DNA of 64,000 nt. Source: Geodermatophilus obscurus DSM 43160 (lineage in GTDB: Bacteria > Actinomycetota > Actinomycetes > Mycobacteriales > Geodermatophilaceae). The stretch lies in the NCBI RefSeq assembly GCF_000025345.1, contig NC_013757.1:310001-374000 (forward strand), written 5' to 3'. Shown here in pieces: positions 61,351 to 64,000 of this stretch. Made by a program: the position numbers and the translations under genes. The notes under the pieces are model-generated. The model searched no databases and was not told the DNA's origin. It saw only the letters and a list, made by a program, of their open reading frames with translations. Position 1 is the first letter of the stretch, and every line of letters starts with the position of its first letter.

Positions 61351-63570
61351 ATGAGCCATCTGTACCCAGTGCGGCTCCTGGTCTACTGCGGGGCGACGGA
61401 ATGGGGTGGCGCCGAGATCGTGCTCGGACACCTCTTGACCACGCTGTCCGACCGGTACGAGGTCCGGCTGCTCGGGGTCGACGACACCGTGCTGGAGCGC
61501 CTCGCGGCGCGACGCCCGGGCATCACCCACACCGTCCTGCCCCCCGTCCGGGGGCGGTGGGACCTGGCCGCGGCCAGGGCGCATCGACGGGCCATGGCGC
61601 GAGCCGGAGCCGATCTCGTGCACCTGAACCTCTCCGTGCCGTACGCGGACCCGTACACAGTCCTCGGAGCGACGACACTGCGGCACACCCCCACCGTGGC
61701 GGTCGTGCACCTACCCATGCCCAGTCCGGGGCCTCGCCTCGCCCGGATCGTGCGGTTCAACGCCACGCGGACTACTGCCGTCGTGGGGGTCAGCGCCGGG
61801 TCGGCACGCCCACTGGAGCAGGTCCTCGGCCTGCCACCGGGCAGGGTCCGTGTCGTGTGGAACGGGGTACCCACCCCGAGGGGGTCGCCCCTGCCCGTGG
61901 CGGCTCCCCCGGGTCGGCTGGTGGTCGGGGCCGTCGGCCGGCTCGACCGGCAGAAGGGCTTCGACGTGCTCATGCGGGCGATCGCGGACCTGCCGGCCGC
62001 CCACCTCGTGCTCATCGGGGACGGCCCCGAATGGGAGGCCCTCGAGGCGCTGGCGACCGACCTCGGCCTGAAAGGGCGCGTCACGATGGCCGGCTGGTCA
62101 GACGAGGCCCCCACCCTGATGCGCTCCTTCGACGTGCTGGCGGTACCGAGCCGGTGGGAGGGCCTGCCCCTGGTTGTCCTGGAGGCCATGCTCGGCGGCG
62201 TCCCAGTCGTCGCGACCCCGGTGGGCGGGATCCCCGACGCGGTGCGTCACGAGGAGACGGGACTGCTCGTCGAGGTCGAGGACCCCGCGGGTCTCGCCGC
62301 AGCGTTGAACCGGCTGGGTACCGATCCGGCGCTCCGCCGCCGACTCGCTGCTGCTGCGGCGGCGGAAGCCGCACGGCGCTTCACCGTCGAGGCCATGACG
62401 CGGTCGTTCGAGGCGCTCCACCACGAGATCCTGTCCCGGCGGGCGGAGCGATCCCTGCGGCGTCCATGGGGCCGACCCCGGCCGGGGGAGGAGGGCGGGT
62501 CCGCCGTTCCGTCGGACGCCCAGGTCGCGGCCGTCCCCGCGGGGGGTCCGTGGCCGGTTCTGGCACCGCCGCCGGCAGCGGCCGGGGTCAACCGGGCAGC
62601 CGGGCCACCCAGCTTCTCGGTCGTCATCGCGGCACACCAGGCGGAGGCCACCATCGCGGCGGCTGTCGCGTCGGCCCTGGAGCAGACGCACCCGCCGCTG
62701 GAGGTCGTGGTCTGCGATGACGGGTCGATCGACGGCACCGCGGACGTGCTGGCGAGCCTCGGGGACACCGTGCGCGTGGTGCGCCAGCCCAACCGGGGCG
62801 AGTCGGCCGCCAAGAACGCCGCCGTCGCCGCCGCACGAGGCGACTACGTGGTCGTGCTGGACGCCGACGACGTCTTCCACCCGCGTCGGCTCGAGGCCCT
62901 GGCCTGGTTCGCGCAGGAGCGACCGGACCTCGACGTCATCACCACGGACGCCATCGTGGAGGCCGACGGCGTCCCGGTGCGCCGGGCTTATCACTCGGAC
63001 TGGTCGTTCCCGGCGGACGACCAACGTGTCGCGATCCTGGACCGGAACTTCATCCTGGGGATGTGTGCGGTGCCTCGCAAGCGCTGGCTCGAGGTCGGCG
63101 GCTTCGACGAGTCCCTCTCGATCACCGCGGACTGGGAGTTCTGGCAGCGCATGGTGCTGGACGGCTCCCCAGTGGGGCTGGTGGATGCCCCTCTCGCTCG
63201 CTACCGCCTGACGTACGGCACGCTCAGCTCTGACCCGGTCCGGATGACCGAGGCCCGGCTGCAGGTGCTGGACCGCGCCACCGCGCGCACGGACCTCGAC
63301 CGGCACGAGCGGGAGGTCCTCGCCCGTGCGCGGATCCGTGCACACGGTGAGCGCCGGTGGCGGCTGCTCGCGCACAGCCTGGGCGAGAACGGGCGTGATG
63401 TGCGGAGGCATGCGTTCGCGGTGTTCGTCGGCCGACAGGAACGGCTGCGTACTCGCCTGGGCGCGCTGCTCGCCGTTGTCGCACCTGGCCTTGCCCGACG
63501 ACGGCGCCTGCGGCGGTTGGGTGACACGGTGGAGATCGGATCAGGCATCCGGGTCCCCCGGCGCAATTGA
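61351..63570 (+). CDS. Bifunctional glycosyltransferase: GT4 (GT-B) fused to GT2 (GT-A)
   Basis: A 739-residue fusion. The GT4 domain spans about residues 1-375: LLVYCGATEWGGAEIVLGHLL, GRLVVGAVGRLDRQKGFDVL, VPSRWEGLPLVVLEAMLGGVPVVATPVGG (E-x7-E) and GLLVEV. A proline/glycine-rich linker covers about 380-420. The GT2 domain follows: SVVIAAHQAEATIAAAVASALEQ, VVVCDDGSIDGTADVL, YVVVLDADDVFHPRRLEAL with DxD, GMCAVPRKRWLEVGGFDESL and ADWEFWQRMV. ATG 61351; upstream in-frame codons lack coding character. Likely builds a cell-surface glycan, with both sugar additions on one chain (inference). Confidence 0.9.
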   Translation: MSHLYPVRLLVYCGATEWGGAEIVLGHLLTTLSDRYEVRLLGVDDTVLERLAARRPGITHTVLPPVRGRWDLAAARAHRRAMARAGADLVHLNLSVPYADPYTVLGATTLRHTPTVAVVHLPMPSPGPRLARIVRFNATRTTAVVGVSAGSARPLEQVLGLPPGRVRVVWNGVPTPRGSPLPVAAPPGRLVVGAVGRLDRQKGFDVLMRAIADLPAAHLVLIGDGPEWEALEALATDLGLKGRVTMAGWSDEAPTLMRSFDVLAVPSRWEGLPLVVLEAMLGGVPVVATPVGGIPDAVRHEETGLLVEVEDPAGLAAALNRLGTDPALRRRLAAAAAAEAARRFTVEAMTRSFEALHHEILSRRAERSLRRPWGRPRPGEEGGSAVPSDAQVAAVPAGGPWPVLAPPPAAAGVNRAAGPPSFSVVIAAHQAEATIAAAVASALEQTHPPLEVVVCDDGSIDGTADVLASLGDTVRVVRQPNRGESAAKNAAVAAARGDYVVVLDADDVFHPRRLEALAWFAQERPDLDVITTDAIVEADGVPVRRAYHSDWSFPADDQRVAILDRNFILGMCAVPRKRWLEVGGFDESLSITADWEFWQRMVLDGSPVGLVDAPLARYRLTYGTLSSDPVRMTEARLQVLDRATARTDLDRHEREVLARARIRAHGERRWRLLAHSLGENGRDVRRHAFAVFVGRQERLRTRLGALLAVVAPGLARRRRLRRLGDTVEIGSGIRVPRRN

Positions 63571-64000
63571 TCGGCGCCCGTACCGCAGCGGCGGAGGGCG
63601 GCCCTCCGGCATGTCACCGTCCGTCACCCGCCTGGGACGACCGCTCGTAGGACACCGAGGTCGCGGGAGCGGGACCGACGCCGTGTTCTCCCCGGCGCGT
63701 CGGCGGGTGGGAGCGCGCGCCACCCCGGATCGGCACACCAGTCGTCCGGGACGACCGGGAGTCGGCGACAGCGGACGAGGGCATGGGCCGGCTGACGTCG
63801 TCCGAGGTGGATGTCGGCGCGGTGTTCGTGGCGAGTCCGTAGGCGCTGGCAGGCGTGCACCCGAGCGGAGCCGCGATCCACCACCTCAGGCTCCTCGTCC
63901 AGCCCGGAGCCGTGGGCGACGCCGCGCGCACGATCTACGGGACGATTCCGCGGTGGTGGGCCGACGAACTGATGCAACGTCTTCCTAGTCTGCACGCAAT
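63571..64000. other. 430-base right end with no recognisable gene
   Basis: Open frames exist on both strands but none is recognised. A plus-strand stretch from about 63856 to the edge (GVHPSGAAIHHLRLLVQPGAVG, then IYGTIPRWWADELMQRLP) has some coding look. It is preceded in frame by a TAG with no SECIS-like loop at the required distance. It may be the beginning of a gene that continues beyond the window. Confidence 0.35.

Noticed and set aside
63783..64000. A plus-strand frame (MGRLTSSEVDVGAVFVASP, TAG, then ALAGVHPSGAAIHH...) looked like a second UAG-recoded gene.
   Set aside because: No GGUCU-type loop lies 18 bases after the TAG, no family is recognised, and the frame runs off the window edge.

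Overview
The window is GC-rich throughout and uses many GTG starts. Actinobacterial signatures include F420-type oxidoreductases, a mycobacterial-style fadE5/fadA2/fabG4/htdX locus, FolP2-like and GpgS-like proteins, and a menaquinone MenB. Together with an in-frame UAG at the selenocysteine site of a formate dehydrogenase, a habit reported for Geodermatophilus and Blastococcus, this points to the family Geodermatophilaceae. The genus cannot be fixed from the sequence alone.

Layout. 1-11.4 kb: a 4-coumarate-CoA-ligase-like enzyme (cut by the left edge), PaaI thioesterase, FolP2-like protein, MaoC hydratase, beta-lactamase-fold hydrolase, HU protein, aldo/keto reductase, a degenerate EAL protein, a frameshifted GAF/PAS/SpoIIE-phosphatase sensor, and a TRIC-type channel. 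11.6-19.5 kb: an amidase, then a divergent fatty-acid locus in which fadE5 and a TetR gene face fadA2-fabG4-htdX across a clear palindromic operator. 19.6-27.3 kb: a GH2 glycosidase followed by a complete Dpp/Opp-type ABC importer. 27.5-31.2 kb: two F420/flavin-type oxidoreductases (one frameshifted), a methyltransferase, small unknowns, and tRNA-Ser(UGA). 31.3-38.8 kb: a Tat-exported peptidoglycan amidase, a TctABC tripartite transporter divergent from a universal stress protein, two STAS proteins and a GGDEF protein. 38.7-46.1 kb: geranylgeranyl-reductase-type flavoenzyme, LOG-family protein, Nudix, EEP hydrolase, MenB, two TetR regulators, and a Gfo/Idh/MocA dehydrogenase. 46.1-53.1 kb: a GT4 glycosyltransferase overlapping a GpgS gene, a second GpgS paralogue, and a tightly overlapping MBL-DedA-phosphatase operon. 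53.4-60 kb: an endonuclease-like protein, then the three-subunit formate dehydrogenase. 60.2-63.6 kb: an SDR and a GT4-GT2 fusion.

The main discovery is the formate dehydrogenase alpha gene. It reads through one in-frame TAG exactly where the family has selenocysteine. A stem-loop with a GGUCU apical loop lies 18 bases after that codon, the same offset as in E. coli fdhF by my recollection of that sequence. UAG is an ordinary stop for at least five other genes here, including the next gene of the same operon, so decoding must depend on context.

Three intergenic repeat families stand out. The first is a nearly fixed-length 68-bp element with 18-bp inverted termini (seven copies, in every orientation context). 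The second is a nested palindrome built on TGATCAG and CAGCTGGTC (two copies). The third is a hairpin module that mostly follows stop codons (eight copies). Four genes are each broken by a single-base indel, three of them in C or G runs, which suggests sequencing error more than true decay.
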